This document shows positions 18,891 to 28,251 of a stretch of DNA of 64,000 bases, piece after piece. Position 1 is the first letter of the stretch; each line of letters starts with the position of its first letter. Under the pieces are notes generated by a model that made no database searches, was not told where the DNA came from, and saw only the letters and a program-made list of their open reading frames with translations. Source of the stretch: an uncultured Alistipes sp. (GTDB lineage Bacteria > Bacteroidota > Bacteroidia > Bacteroidales > Rikenellaceae); contig UQYM01000006.1 of the NCBI GenBank assembly GCA_900545315.1, positions 25,341-89,340 on the forward strand, given 5' to 3'. A program made the translations under genes and the position numbers.

Positions 18891-18898
18891 TATCTTTG
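18891..18898 (+). promoter_or_regulatory. -7 element of the folB promoter
   Basis: TATCTTTG is a perfect -7 element; transcription would start about 18905, 17 nt before ATG 18922. A -33 TTTG at the right spacing is not evident. Confidence 0.5.
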
Positions 18899-18921
18899 CA
18901 CAACATTTGATCGGAAAGAAG

Positions 18922-19278
18922 ATGTCAAAGCATATCATAGAACTGGAAAATATGGAGTTTCACGCCTGCCACGGATGCTATCCGCTCGAGCAGGTGGTGG
19001 GTAACCGTTTTCTGGTCAATGTGACCATCGAAGCCGATCTCTCGAAACCTGCCCGTACCGACAACGTCGCCGATACGATCAATTACCTGACCGTCTTCGA
19101 AACGGTACGCGAACAGATGGAGACCCCTTCGCATATTCTCGAACATGTGGCCCGGCGAATCATCGACGCAATCCGATTCCGTTTCCCACAGAGTGAAAAA
19201 ATCCGCGTAAAGGTCTCGAAACTGGCTCCCCCATTGGGCGGTAAAATCGAAAAAGTATCCGTAACCCTTGAGGAATAA
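18922..19278 (+). CDS. folB: Dihydroneopterin aldolase
   Basis: FolB converts 7,8-dihydroneopterin to 6-hydroxymethyl-dihydropterin and glycolaldehyde in folate synthesis; FolK, the next enzyme, is encoded at about 61.4 kb in this window. The chosen ATG gives 118 residues starting MSKHIIELENMEFHACHG, with the family HACHGCYPLEQ motif, the substrate Glu near residue 22 and the catalytic Lys in VKVSKLAPPLGG. Upstream bases GAAAGAAG and the promoter position favour this start over an in-frame TTG/ATT-type start at 18907. Confidence 0.93.
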   Translation: MSKHIIELENMEFHACHGCYPLEQVVGNRFLVNVTIEADLSKPARTDNVADTINYLTVFETVREQMETPSHILEHVARRIIDAIRFRFPQSEKIRVKVSKLAPPLGGKIEKVSVTLEE

Positions 19279-19479
19279 GGGATTGCGAAGAGATTCAATG
19301 CGTAAGTGTTGATAACTTATTGATAAGATTCGGAGACGAATCATACACTTTTTTCGTGCAATTCGTATCCTTGTACAAATTGCCGTTCTGTCCGGGGAAC
19401 AGGCGGGTTGTGACCTGCCGAAATGACAAAATTGGCTTGTAACGTCAGCGAACGTAAAGAAAATTATACGATATAGGTT

Positions 19480-22032
19480 ATGTCTAACGCAAAAGAAACG
19501 AATCCGGCCGCAGGATTAACAGAGTATCCCTACGCAGAGGCCGTAGAGGGCGCAAGAGCCTATTTTGGCGGAGACGATCTGGCCGCTACAGTTTGGGTCA
19601 GCAAGTACGCTTTGAAGGATTCGTTCGGAAAGATTTATGAAAAATCCCCCGAACAGATGCATTGGCGTATTGCAAACGAAATCGCCCGGATCGAGAACAA
19701 GTATCCCAACCCGATGGATGCATCGGAGGTGTATAACCTGCTCAAAGGTTTCAACTATGTGATTCCACAGGGCGGTCCGATGACCGGTATCGGCAACAAC
19801 CTGCAAATCGCATCGTTGTCAAACTGCTTCGTGATCGGTCATAAGAATCCGGCCGACTCATACGGTGGTATCATCCGCATCGATGAGGAGCAGGTGCAGT
19901 TGATGAAACGCCGTGGCGGTGTGGGTCACGATCTCTCGCATATCCGTCCGACCGGTAGCCCGGTACTGAACAGTGCCCTCACCTCGACCGGTATCGTCCC
20001 TTTCATGGAGCGTTACTCGAACTCTACGCGTGAGGTGGCACAGGATGGCCGCCGCGGAGCGTTGATGTTGACGCTCTCCATTAAACATCCCGATGCGGAA
20101 AACTTTATCGATGCTAAAGTTGAAACCGGTAAAGTGACCGGAGCAAATGTCTCGATCAAGATCGATGACGAATTCATGCGTGCTGTCAAAGAGAACAAGA
20201 AGTATCACCAGCAATTCCCGATCGATGCCGCCAAACCGATGTATGAAAAAGATATCGATGCGCGCGCATTGTGGAATAAAATTATTCACAACGCATGGAA
20301 ATCAGCTGAACCTGGCGTACTGTTCTGGGATACAGTGATTCGGGAGTCGATCCCCGATTGTTATGCCGATCTGGGCTTCCGGACCGTATCGACCAACCCG
20401 TGTGGCGAAATTCCGCTCTGTCCTTACGATAGCTGCCGGTTGATGGCCATGAACCTCTATGGGTACGTGGACGATCCCTTTACCAAGAGTGCCAAGTTCA
20501 ACTTCGACCGCTTCAAAAAGCATGTGGCACTGGCCATGCGCATGATGGACGATATTATCGATCTCGAGCTGGAGAAGGTTGATCTGATTCTGCAAAAAAT
20601 CTCGAAAGACCCCGAAGATGAGGATATCCGTCGTGTCGAGAAAAACCTTTGGGAGAAGATCCGTACCAAAGCACAGGAGGGTCGTCGTACCGGACTGGGA
20701 ATCACGGCTGAAGGCGATATGTTGGCCGCTCTTGGCCTGCAGTATGGCTCCGACGCTGCGATCGATTTTGCGGTTCAGGTGCAGAAGACGTTGGCTCTCG
20801 AGGCGTATCGTGCTTCGGTTCAGTTGGCCCGCGAACGGGGTGCATTCCCGATCTATGATGCGGAGCGCGAAAAGAACAATCCGATGATCGGACGTATTCG
20901 TGAAGCCGATCCCGCCCTCTACGAGGATATGGTCAAATATGGTCGTCGTAACATTGCAATGTTGACCATCGCTCCGACCGGTACCACCAGCCTGATGTCT
21001 CAGACCACCTCGGGTATTGAGCCGGTCTTCCGTCCGGTATATATGCGTCGCCGCAAAGTGAACCCCAATGACAAAGATGTGAAGATCACCTTTGTGGATG
21101 AGGTAGGCGATTCTTGGGAGGAATACATTGTCTTCCACCATAAATTCCTGGTTTGGCTTCAGGTGAACGGTTACGATATCGACAAAGTGAAGGAGATGTC
21201 GCAGGCAGAACTCGATGCATTGGTAGCCAAGTCACCCTATTACAAGGCTACAGCCAACGATATCGATTGGGTTAGCAAAGTGAGAATGCAGGGAGCAATC
21301 CAAAAATGGGTCGATCACTCAATCTCCGTTACGGTCAATCTGCCGAACAATGTGACCGAAGAGTTGGTTAGCGAAGTTTATCGTACCGCTTGGGAGTCGG
21401 GTTGCAAGGGTGTGACCGTATATCGGGACGGTTCACGTGCCGGCGTGTTGGTCGAAAAGAAGAAGAAGGCTGAAGAGACCGGATACAAACCGCCTTTGAA
21501 ACGTCCGATCGAACTGGCTGCCGACATCGTCCGCTTCAAGAACGGTGAAGAGAACTGGATCGCCTTTGTCGGAATCTACAACGGACGTCCTTACGAGATC
21601 TTTACCGGTAAACTCGAAGAGGATGCGATGTTCATCCCCAAACGGGTGACCAAAGGCTATATCATCAAGGTGAAGGATCCCGATGGTACGAAACGGTATG
21701 ACTTCCAGTATAAAGACAAATACGGTTATACCAATACGGTCGGAGGTATCTCCCGTCTGTTCGACGAAGAGTTCTGGAATTATGCCAAGCTGATCTCTGG
21801 CGTGTTGCGTAACGGTATGCCGATCCTCGATGTGGTGACGCTGATCGAGTCGCTGCACCTGAATACGGCCAGCATCAATACTTGGAAAAACGGTGTGGCT
21901 CGTGCCCTCAAACAGTACATTCCCGATGGTACCAAAGCCAAAGAGAAGTGCCCCAATTGCGGTCAGGAGACACTTGTGTACCAAAACAACTGTCCGGTCT
22001 GCATGAGTTGCGGCCACTCGAAGTGCGGTTGA
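19480..22032 (+). CDS. nrdJ: Adenosylcobalamin-dependent (class II) ribonucleotide reductase
   Basis: NrdJ reduces ribonucleotides to deoxyribonucleotides using a radical generated from adenosylcobalamin, with or without oxygen. The 850-residue protein contains the alpha-barrel motifs of the family: SNCFVIG with the first redox Cys (about 119), GRRGALMLTLSIKHPDAENF, TNPCGEIPL holding the radical Cys and Glu, and IAPTGTTSLMSQTTSGIEP. The C-terminus ends in a cysteine-rich tail (CPNCG...CPVCMSCGHSKCG) typical of the reducing tail of class II enzymes. No cobalamin riboswitch is upstream, unlike nrdDG at 50-52 kb. It has a strong terminator and stands alone. Confidence 0.95.
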   Translation: MSNAKETNPAAGLTEYPYAEAVEGARAYFGGDDLAATVWVSKYALKDSFGKIYEKSPEQMHWRIANEIARIENKYPNPMDASEVYNLLKGFNYVIPQGGPMTGIGNNLQIASLSNCFVIGHKNPADSYGGIIRIDEEQVQLMKRRGGVGHDLSHIRPTGSPVLNSALTSTGIVPFMERYSNSTREVAQDGRRGALMLTLSIKHPDAENFIDAKVETGKVTGANVSIKIDDEFMRAVKENKKYHQQFPIDAAKPMYEKDIDARALWNKIIHNAWKSAEPGVLFWDTVIRESIPDCYADLGFRTVSTNPCGEIPLCPYDSCRLMAMNLYGYVDDPFTKSAKFNFDRFKKHVALAMRMMDDIIDLELEKVDLILQKISKDPEDEDIRRVEKNLWEKIRTKAQEGRRTGLGITAEGDMLAALGLQYGSDAAIDFAVQVQKTLALEAYRASVQLARERGAFPIYDAEREKNNPMIGRIREADPALYEDMVKYGRRNIAMLTIAPTGTTSLMSQTTSGIEPVFRPVYMRRRKVNPNDKDVKITFVDEVGDSWEEYIVFHHKFLVWLQVNGYDIDKVKEMSQAELDALVAKSPYYKATANDIDWVSKVRMQGAIQKWVDHSISVTVNLPNNVTEELVSEVYRTAWESGCKGVTVYRDGSRAGVLVEKKKKAEETGYKPPLKRPIELAADIVRFKNGEENWIAFVGIYNGRPYEIFTGKLEEDAMFIPKRVTKGYIIKVKDPDGTKRYDFQYKDKYGYTNTVGGISRLFDEEFWNYAKLISGVLRNGMPILDVVTLIESLHLNTASINTWKNGVARALKQYIPDGTKAKEKCPNCGQETLVYQNNCPVCMSCGHSKCG

Positions 22033-22084
22033 TCCCCGCTTCAGAGGTGCTTTGTTCGCCTTTTCATATGTCCATATATGTTTC

Positions 22085-22120
22085 AGAGAGGCATTGCCAT
22101 ACGGAATGCCTCTCTTTTTT
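22085..22120 (+). terminator. Terminator of nrdJ
   Basis: An 11-bp stem AGAGAGGCATT/AATGCCTCTCT with a 9-nt loop, followed by TTTTTT. Confidence 0.85.
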
Positions 22121-22312
22121 ATGGTCTGTTGGGAAGAACGGCATGCAAAGAGCAGTGCAATCTGCCGTCAACCGAGGATTTTATTGAGTCGGCATTACAA
22201 AGGGCGAAGAACCGTTTACCGTTTATCTACTACGTGGATTGTGGAAGTCAATCTGGGTGTGGGGGAATGTATGGGCGAGTCCTCGGAACAGCGCACGGGG
22301 CTTTTTAGGTCT

Positions 22313-22765
22313 TTAGGAGAAGAGAGGTTTTCCCCACAGGTAAAGCAGGGCCCACATGACGAAACGGGCCCCTTTGCCGATCAGCATCAACAGGGCCGAT
22401 GAACGAAACTTGACACGGTAAAAACCCAAAGCCAGAGCAAAGACATCTCCCACAAAGGGCAGCCAGGTCAATAGGGCCAACCAGGCTCCGTAACGGTCGA
22501 TTTTACTTTTGTGTTTAACGAGTGTTTCGTGTTTGATCCGCAGGAAGCGTTCGATCCATTCCCATTTCCCGAGCCACCCCAACCAGTAGGAGGTGAGGCC
22601 GCCGAGCCAGTTGCCGAGAGTGGCCACCCCGACACAGAGCCATACATTGCCGCCCACAGCCAACATGGCGATCAGTTGGACATCCGAACTGAACGGAACT
22701 ACCGTAGCCGCAATAAATGATCCGAGAAAAAGGCCAAAATAGCCCAAATCGAGCAGCCAATCCAT
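22313..22765 (-). CDS. DedA-like VTT-domain membrane protein (YqaA family)
   Basis: The ATG at 22765 gives 150 residues, the usual YqaA length; the longer upstream frame is not protein-like. Four or five hydrophobic segments are visible. The VTT/SNARE-associated features include a re-entrant-like stretch FIAATVVPFSSDV (about 17-29), GNWLGGLTSYWLG and LTWLPFVGDVFALALG. Relatives of the DedA superfamily are thought to move or scramble lipids such as undecaprenyl phosphate; that function is family knowledge, not shown here. It sits convergent with nrdJ and downstream of clpB on the same strand. Confidence 0.82.
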   Translation of the reverse strand: MDWLLDLGYFGLFLGSFIAATVVPFSSDVQLIAMLAVGGNVWLCVGVATLGNWLGGLTSYWLGWLGKWEWIERFLRIKHETLVKHKSKIDRYGAWLALLTWLPFVGDVFALALGFYRVKFRSSALLMLIGKGARFVMWALLYLWGKPLFS

Positions 22766-23016
22766 ACGGGAATGGGATTTTAAATGGGATTTGATGTTGC
22801 GGTGCAAATATGCCGCTTTTCTGTCGGAATAACAAGTGCGTCGGCCGCGGACACCGAACCCGATGTAGATACACCGTCTGGGTAAAAGGCATTGCGTAGG
22901 GTCAACCGACTGCCCGTGGGCACACGGATCCGCTGACCAATGGTCGATTCCCGATCCCCGATCGGTTACGCCTCCCTTCGGGCCTCTGTGCTCCCCAGGA
23001 CCCCTTCCCCCAAAAC
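22766..23016. other. Intergenic region, clpB terminator to YqaA-like gene
   Basis: No gene is supported. The region codes for a poor, proline/glycine-rich frame upstream of the YqaA-like start, which I regard as untranslated leader or spacer. Confidence 0.5.
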
Positions 23017-23055
23017 ACAAAAAAACCGCAGAACACGGTTAAATGTTCTGCGGTT
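23017..23055 (-). terminator. Terminator of clpB
   Basis: A 12-bp perfect stem AACCGCAGAACA/TGTTCTGCGGTT (23024-23035 with 23044-23055), with seven T on the minus strand immediately after it. Confidence 0.9.
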
Positions 23056-23095
23056 AGTGGATTCGGAGAGGCCTTACGAGCTCAATGCTCCGAAA

Positions 23096-25687
23096 TTAAT
23101 TTTTAAAGAGTAATCCGTTTTCGTTTGCATCGACGTGGATGACCGATTCACGGCTGACGGCACCCGACAGAATCTCTTTCGAAAGTTCATTGACCAAGTA
23201 CCGTTGTAAGGTACGTTTAACCGGTCGTGCACCGAACAGCGGATCAAAGCCCTTCTCTGCCAACCAATCGATCGCCTTGTCCGATACCTCCAGACGCATG
23301 TCGTTCTCTTCCAACATCTTGTTGATCTGGGCAAGCTGCAGGACAACGATCTGACGAATATCGTCTTTGGTCAGCGGCGTGAACATGATGATCTCATCGA
23401 TACGGTTCAAGAACTCCGGACGGATCGTCTGTTTCATTAACTCGAAGACCTCGTTCTGCGTCTTTTCGATCACCTCTTCAGGAGGCGTTTCGTTGTGGTA
23501 TTTCGCAAAGTTCTCGACAATGATCGGCGAACCAATGTTCGAGGTCATGATGATGATCGTGTTGCGGAAGTCCACGGTACGACCTTTGTTATCGGTCAAA
23601 CGACCATCATCCAATACCTGCAGCAAGATGTTGAAGACATCCGGGTGGGCCTTTTCGATCTCGTCGAGCAGGACAACCGAGTAGGGTTTACGACGGACAG
23701 CCTCAGTCAACTGGCCACCCTCATCGTAACCAACATATCCGGGAGGCGCTCCGATCAGTCGTGAAACGCTGTGACGTTCCTGATACTCACTCATATCGAT
23801 ACGCGTCATCATCGTATCATCGTTGAACAGATACTCTGCCAAAGCTTTGGCCAACTCCGTCTTACCGACACCGGTCGTACCCAGGAAGATGAAGGATCCG
23901 ATCGGACGACGTGCATCCTGCAATCCGGCACGGCTACGACGTACGGCATTGGCAATCGCTTCGATCGCTTTGTCCTGGCCGATCACCCGTTCGTGCAGTA
24001 CACTCTCCATCTGAAGCAGCTTCTCACGTTCGCTCTGCATCATACGGCTGACCGGAATACCCGTCCAACGAGCTACTACCTCAGCGATATCCTCGGCATC
24101 GACCTCCTCTTTGATCATGGCACCGCCTGCATGGCTCTTGGCGATCTCGCCCTGCAACCGGGTAATCTCGTTCTGAGCCTCCTGAATCTTACCGTAACGG
24201 AGTTCGGCAACTTTGCCATAATCACCGCTACGCTCAGCAGCAGCAGCCTCGAGTTTATACTCGTCGATCAACTGTTTGTTTTTCTGAACCTTTTCGAGCA
24301 GGTCACGTTCGCTCTGCCATTTAGCACGCATTGCGGTACGTTTGGCGTTCAACTCGTCGATCTCTTTGGTCAACTCATCAATACGCCCCTGATCGTTCTC
24401 ACGACGGATCGCCTCACGTTCGATCTCCATCTGACGTACCTTACGATCCAGTTCATCGATCTCATCCGGAACGGAGTTCATCTCGAGTCGCAGTTTGGCA
24501 GCCGCCTCATCCACCAGGTCGATCGCCTTATCCGGCAAGAAACGCGAGGTGATGTAACGGTGAGACAACTCTACGGATGCAATGATCGCTTCGTCTTTGA
24601 TCCGCACTTTGTGGTGGTTCTCGTAACGCTCTTTCAAACCACGCAGGATCGAGATGGCGTCCGCTACGGACGGCTCATCGACCATTACCTTCTGGAAACG
24701 ACGCTCCAACGCCTTATCGGTTTCGAAGTACTTCTGGAACTCGTCCAGGGTCGTTGCACCGATCGCCCGCAACTCACCACGGGCCAAAGCCGGTTTCAAA
24801 ATGTTGGCGGCATCCATGGCACCGTCACTCTTACCGGCACCGACCAAGGTGTGAATCTCATCGATGAACAGCAGGATTTCGCCATCCGACGAGATAACCT
24901 CTTTTACGACCGATTTGAGTCGCTCTTCGAACTCACCTTTATATTTGGCACCGGCAATCAGGGCACCCATATCCAGCGAGTAGATCTGTTTGTTACGCAG
25001 GTTCTCGGGTACATCGCCGTCGATGATACGGTGGGCAATACCCTCAGCAATAGCGGTTTTACCAACACCCGGCTCACCGACCAAGATCGGGTTGTTCTTG
25101 GTACGACGTGAAAGAATCTGCAGCACACGACGAATCTCTTCGTCACGACCGATAACCGGATCCAATTTACCCTTACGAGCCTGCTCGTTCAGGTTGATGG
25201 CATACTTGCCCAGTGCATCGAAGGTCTGCTCGTTGGTCTGTGAATCGATCGTCGAGCCTTTCCGCAGGTTTTTGATCGCTGCGATCATCTCCTTTTCGGT
25301 AGCACCGGCATCTTTCAGCAACCGGCTTGCCGTATCACGGCCTGCCAGAATACCCAACAACAGATGCTCTACCGAAGCATACTTGTCGTTGAACTCACGC
25401 GTAAAGTCACCGGCTTTTTGGATCGCCTCGGAACTTTCACGCGAGAAGTAGGGGTCACCGCCCGAAACTTTGGGCAGTCGGTCGATCTCCTGTTTGAGCA
25501 TCGAGCGCAACGCGTTGATGTTCACGCCCAACTTCTGCAACAGGTAAACGCCAACACTGTCATCTTCGGTGACGATGGCCTCCAAAATGTGGAGCGGCTC
25601 AACAGCCTGCTGGCCGTGGCCGGTGGCAAGTGACATTGCACTCTGCAAAGCCTCTTGCGCCTGAATGGTTAAGTTGTTGATCGTCAT
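23096..25687 (-). CDS. clpB: ATP-dependent disaggregase ClpB
   Basis: ClpB is a hexameric AAA+ chaperone that, with DnaK, pulls polypeptides out of aggregates after heat stress. The 863 residues show the N-terminal Clp-N repeat domain (1-145), NBD1 with Walker A GEPGVGKT (about 204) and Walker B LLFIDEIHTL. A long coiled-coil M domain follows (about 405-525), then NBD2 with Walker A GTTGVGKT (about 605) and VVLLDEIEKAHP, and the C-terminal D2-small domain. All ATPase motifs are intact. The upstream region has a duplicated 12-bp element (25781-25839) that could be regulatory. Confidence 0.97.
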   Translation of the reverse strand: MTINNLTIQAQEALQSAMSLATGHGQQAVEPLHILEAIVTEDDSVGVYLLQKLGVNINALRSMLKQEIDRLPKVSGGDPYFSRESSEAIQKAGDFTREFNDKYASVEHLLLGILAGRDTASRLLKDAGATEKEMIAAIKNLRKGSTIDSQTNEQTFDALGKYAINLNEQARKGKLDPVIGRDEEIRRVLQILSRRTKNNPILVGEPGVGKTAIAEGIAHRIIDGDVPENLRNKQIYSLDMGALIAGAKYKGEFEERLKSVVKEVISSDGEILLFIDEIHTLVGAGKSDGAMDAANILKPALARGELRAIGATTLDEFQKYFETDKALERRFQKVMVDEPSVADAISILRGLKERYENHHKVRIKDEAIIASVELSHRYITSRFLPDKAIDLVDEAAAKLRLEMNSVPDEIDELDRKVRQMEIEREAIRRENDQGRIDELTKEIDELNAKRTAMRAKWQSERDLLEKVQKNKQLIDEYKLEAAAAERSGDYGKVAELRYGKIQEAQNEITRLQGEIAKSHAGGAMIKEEVDAEDIAEVVARWTGIPVSRMMQSEREKLLQMESVLHERVIGQDKAIEAIANAVRRSRAGLQDARRPIGSFIFLGTTGVGKTELAKALAEYLFNDDTMMTRIDMSEYQERHSVSRLIGAPPGYVGYDEGGQLTEAVRRKPYSVVLLDEIEKAHPDVFNILLQVLDDGRLTDNKGRTVDFRNTIIIMTSNIGSPIIVENFAKYHNETPPEEVIEKTQNEVFELMKQTIRPEFLNRIDEIIMFTPLTKDDIRQIVVLQLAQINKMLEENDMRLEVSDKAIDWLAEKGFDPLFGARPVKRTLQRYLVNELSKEILSGAVSRESVIHVDANENGLLFKN

Positions 25688-26390
25688 ATTTTGTGTTCTC
25701 CTTTCTTCGTGTTTCGTGAATCAAATTCACTCTGTACTCTATCAAATTCGTTGCCACAATACGTTTCCGGGCAAATATGACACAAGAAAGGTGACAAGAG
25801 ATGCCAATTTCTGAAAGGACGTCATATCACAAGAAAGGTTGTGGACTAATTGACGGGAAAAGGTGTCGAATTGTCATATGTTTTCGAGACAAAATCCGCG
25901 TTATACGGTGGTTTGAGCGGGATTTTTGGCTAAAATGTGTCTTGTTCCGGTATCTGATCGGTTCATGTTGCCCGGCTTCAGTGTCAGATGGAGGCCGACC
26001 GTAGCCAATTTTTTGTGAAGCGTATGACGGTTTCGGTTATTCGTCGAGGGTCGGAAGGTGAAAGAGAGTGTGTTTTTAATTATTATAGGGATGCGGCCAG
26101 ATTGTTGCTTATTAATAATAGGTTTGGCGTCCAGATGTACATTCCAAAAATGGTGAGCGGATTTGGGATGGTCGCGAGATGCTGAACTGCTCGATTGTTT
26201 TGATTGAACGGGAAAAGAAGAGATGTTGCCTCCAACTACAACTAAAAGTATAGCCTTGCCGATGGATCGCATAAGGCTAAAGAGGAGGTACCGCCTGTCG
26301 TGCAAATCATCGAGCCGACTTTTATTCATTCAATATTATTAAAACATCAAAGGACAAGTTATTGCCTTGATATTCAAAGGTATAATGAAT
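25688..26390. other. Intergenic region upstream of clpB
   Basis: About 700 bp. A 142-codon minus frame at 25901-26329 exists but has no domain, signal or codon pattern that I trust. The only structured items are the direct repeat near clpB and the rpsT terminators at the far end. Confidence 0.5.
25781..25839. repeat. 12-bp direct repeat upstream of clpB
   Basis: CACAAGAAAGGT occurs at 25781-25792 and again at 25828-25839, about 95-150 bp upstream of the clpB ATG. It could be an operator or chance; nothing else distinguishes it. Confidence 0.6.
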
Positions 26391-26436
26391 AAAAAAACGC
26401 CCACGGTCACTCCGCATATTGGAGGAGGTGGGCGTC
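26391..26436 (-). terminator. Distal terminator of rpsT
   Basis: On the minus strand ACGCCCAC...GTGGGCGT, with an inner CTCC/GGAG helix, is followed by TTTTTTT. It is the second of two hairpins past rpsT. Confidence 0.8.
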
Positions 26437-26449
26437 AGGTAGGGATATA

Positions 26450-26479
26450 ACAAAGAAGCCGACCTTATGGACGGCTTCC
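26450..26479 (-). terminator. Proximal terminator of rpsT
   Basis: On the minus strand a 7-bp stem GAAGCCG/CGGCTTC with a 10-nt loop is followed by TTTGTTA, 28 nt past the rpsT stop. Confidence 0.65.
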
Positions 26480-26506
26480 TTTATAGTGAAACGTCAGTCA
26501 ATCTGA

Positions 26507-26758
26507 TTAGAGTGCGTTAACGTGCAACTGCAGGCTGCTCTTCAGGTTGGCTGCTTTGTTCTTGTGAATCACATTGTTTTTGGCCAGTTTGTCCAACATG
26601 GCGGTCACCTTAGGAAGCAATACTACGGCTGCATCCTTTTCTGTGGTGTTACGCAGCGCCTTCATCGCGTTGCGCGCGGTTTTGTGATAATATTTGTTCC
26701 GAGCGTTCTTAACCTCGGTCTGGCGCATTCTTTTCTTCGATGACTGATGATTTGCCAT
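26507..26758 (-). CDS. rpsT: Ribosomal protein S20
   Basis: S20 binds 16S rRNA and helps assemble the 30S subunit. The 83-residue, Lys/Arg-rich helical protein starts MANHQSSKKRMRQ and shows the family's KNARNKYYHKTARNAMKALR region. Length and composition are normal. It lies 31 bp downstream of tRNA-Glu on the same strand, behind one good promoter, so tRNA and S20 are probably on one transcript. Two terminators follow. Confidence 0.97.
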   Translation of the reverse strand: MANHQSSKKRMRQTEVKNARNKYYHKTARNAMKALRNTTEKDAAVVLLPKVTAMLDKLAKNNVIHKNKAANLKSSLQLHVNAL

Positions 26759-26789
26759 GATTTTGTGTTTTTGCTTTTTATGTTTTTAC

Positions 26790-26864
26790 TGGTAGCCCAT
26801 AGGAGAATCGAACTCCTCTTTCAAGAATGAAAATCTTGCGTCCTAACCGATAGACGAATGGGCC
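26790..26864 (-). tRNA. tRNA-Glu (anticodon TTC)
   Basis: Minus-strand cloverleaf: acceptor GGCCCAT with ATGGGCT, anticodon stem CAAGA/TCTTG around loop TTTTCAT (anticodon TTC), T arm with TTCGATT, and encoded CCA (26792-26790). It precedes rpsT. Confidence 0.95.
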
Positions 26865-26898
26865 AATCGTGAGAATACTGATGACTAATTCAGCGGTG

Positions 26899-26929
26899 CA
26901 AAGGTAATTAAAAAACTTTTATGTGCAAA
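26899..26929 (-). promoter_or_regulatory. Promoter of tRNA-Glu and rpsT
   Basis: On the minus strand TTTG (26929-26926), 19 bp, then TACCTTTG (26906-26899): a full consensus match. Transcription would start near 26892, about 28 nt before the tRNA. Confidence 0.75.
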
Positions 26930-26978
26930 AAAATCTGAAAAAATCGGTCGAGTTATCTGTTCTTTACCGCTTTGAAGC

Positions 26979-26986
26979 TATATTTG
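26979..26986 (+). promoter_or_regulatory. -7 element of the GT4 gene
   Basis: TATATTTG is a perfect -7 element, predicting a start near 26993. This places the in-frame start at 26972 inside the promoter and supports ATG 27041. Confidence 0.5.
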
Positions 26987-27040
26987 TTTGTCGGAAAGCA
27001 ACTTTCCGCGTTGTTGTTAACCCCTTTTTCCCGAATCGTT

Positions 27041-28036
27041 ATGCATATCGTTCAGGTGACCGATCGGGTGCTCCCCGCCCACAAATATGGGGGAACGGAA
27101 CGGGTCATGTGGTCTCTCGCCAAAGCACTGGTGGAGATGGGCCACCAAATCACCTTCCTGGCCGCACGCAATAGCACGTGCGACTTTGCGCGGGTGATTG
27201 AGATCGACCCCTCCCGCCCTGTCACAGCCCAAATTCCGCACGATGCCGATATCGCCCACTTCCATCTCGGGTTGGGGCGTTTCAGTGAGGAGCAGCTGGC
27301 TGAGGCCCGGATTCCGATCATAACGACCATTCACGGAAACGTTTCGGGTCCGATCGGCATCAACACCGTCTTCGTTAGCCGGAATCATGCCCAGCGTCAT
27401 GGAGCAACGGCATATGTGTACAACGGCTTGGACTGGTCAGCGTACGGCACCCCCGACTTTAACCTCCGACGGGACTATTTCCATTTCCTGGCCAAGGCGG
27501 CCTGGCGCATCAAAAATGTCAAAGGGGCGATCCGAATCATCCGGGGTATGCCCTCCGAACGGCTTTATGTACTGGGTGGGACCCGTCTGAATTTCAAAAG
27601 CGGTTTCCGATTGACCCTCTCTCCGAAGATACATTTCTGCGGTATGGTTGATCAGACGCAGAAAGAGCACTACATGCGTCGCTCGAAGGGTTTGGTCTTT
27701 CCGGTGCGGTGGCATGAACCGTTCGGTTTGGCCATGATCGAGAGCATGTGGTATGGTCTGCCGGTTTTCGGAACCCCATACGGTTCGCTGCCCGAGTTGA
27801 TTCCCGCACAAGTGGGCTTTCTCTCCGACTCTGCCTCCGGCTTGCGTGAGGCAATGGTTAACTGGCAAGCCTATTCGCCGCAGGTTTGTCACGAATATGC
27901 GCGGGACAGCTTCAATGCCCGTGTGATGGCCGAGCAATATCTTGCCTGCTACGAAAAGGTTCTGAATGGGGCGACTTTAAATCCGACCGAACCCTTTGCC
28001 GAAGGAACCCTCGAGAAGCTCCCCTTTTACGATTGA
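27041..28036 (+). CDS. GT4-family glycosyltransferase
   Basis: The ATG at 27041 gives 331 residues beginning MHIVQVTDRVLPAHKYGG. This is a typical GT-B N-terminus with the glycine-rich loop and GTERVMWSLAKALVEMGH. The C-terminal half has the GT4 E-x7-E signature in EPFGLAMIE followed by WYGLPVFGTPYGSLPELI. Such enzymes transfer sugars from nucleotide donors to lipid-linked or other acceptors in the cytosol. Donor and acceptor cannot be deduced and no other glycan genes adjoin. It is shorter than many GT4 enzymes (350-400), but both lobes are present. Confidence 0.88.
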   Translation: MHIVQVTDRVLPAHKYGGTERVMWSLAKALVEMGHQITFLAARNSTCDFARVIEIDPSRPVTAQIPHDADIAHFHLGLGRFSEEQLAEARIPIITTIHGNVSGPIGINTVFVSRNHAQRHGATAYVYNGLDWSAYGTPDFNLRRDYFHFLAKAAWRIKNVKGAIRIIRGMPSERLYVLGGTRLNFKSGFRLTLSPKIHFCGMVDQTQKEHYMRRSKGLVFPVRWHEPFGLAMIESMWYGLPVFGTPYGSLPELIPAQVGFLSDSASGLREAMVNWQAYSPQVCHEYARDSFNARVMAEQYLACYEKVLNGATLNPTEPFAEGTLEKLPFYD

Positions 28037-28068
28037 TTTTTATTGAGAGGGGGAGTCTTAATCTTATT

Positions 28069-28088
28069 TTATTGCGTCTTATTGCGTC
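28069..28088 (+). repeat. 10-bp perfect tandem duplication
   Basis: TTATTGCGTC is repeated head to tail with no spacer, just downstream of the GT4 gene. Confidence 0.85.
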
Positions 28089-28251
28089 AGACGATTTGAT
28101 TGTGTCAGGCGTTTGAGGGGACCTAAGGCTTGGAGTTGCCCCTATCCGCCTATCCGTGTTTAGTCCGCAAAGGTGTGGGCTGTCGGTCTGGGTCACTTTT
28201 CGGGGAGGAGGCACATGCTCTGCAAGGAGGCGAAATTGAGATGTCTCCCCG

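Larger units (their letters stand above)
18343..18921. other. Intergenic region, uvrC to folB
   Basis: It begins with the out-of-frame continuation of the UvrC tail repeats (to about 18420). It also holds a run of nine G at 18641-18649 and the folB promoter. I see no gene. Confidence 0.55.

Noticed and set aside
19279..19479. Possible cobalamin riboswitch upstream of nrdJ
   Set aside because: I looked for GCCACTG and a B12 box on both strands and found neither; only nrdDG has the aptamer.
23771..25111. 446-codon plus-strand frame antisense to clpB
   Set aside because: ClpB is unambiguous; the long antisense frame has no family similarity.
25901..26329. 142-codon minus-strand frame upstream of clpB
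   Set aside because: No promoter, signal, domain or protein-like composition; left as intergenic, though an uncharacterised small gene cannot be excluded.
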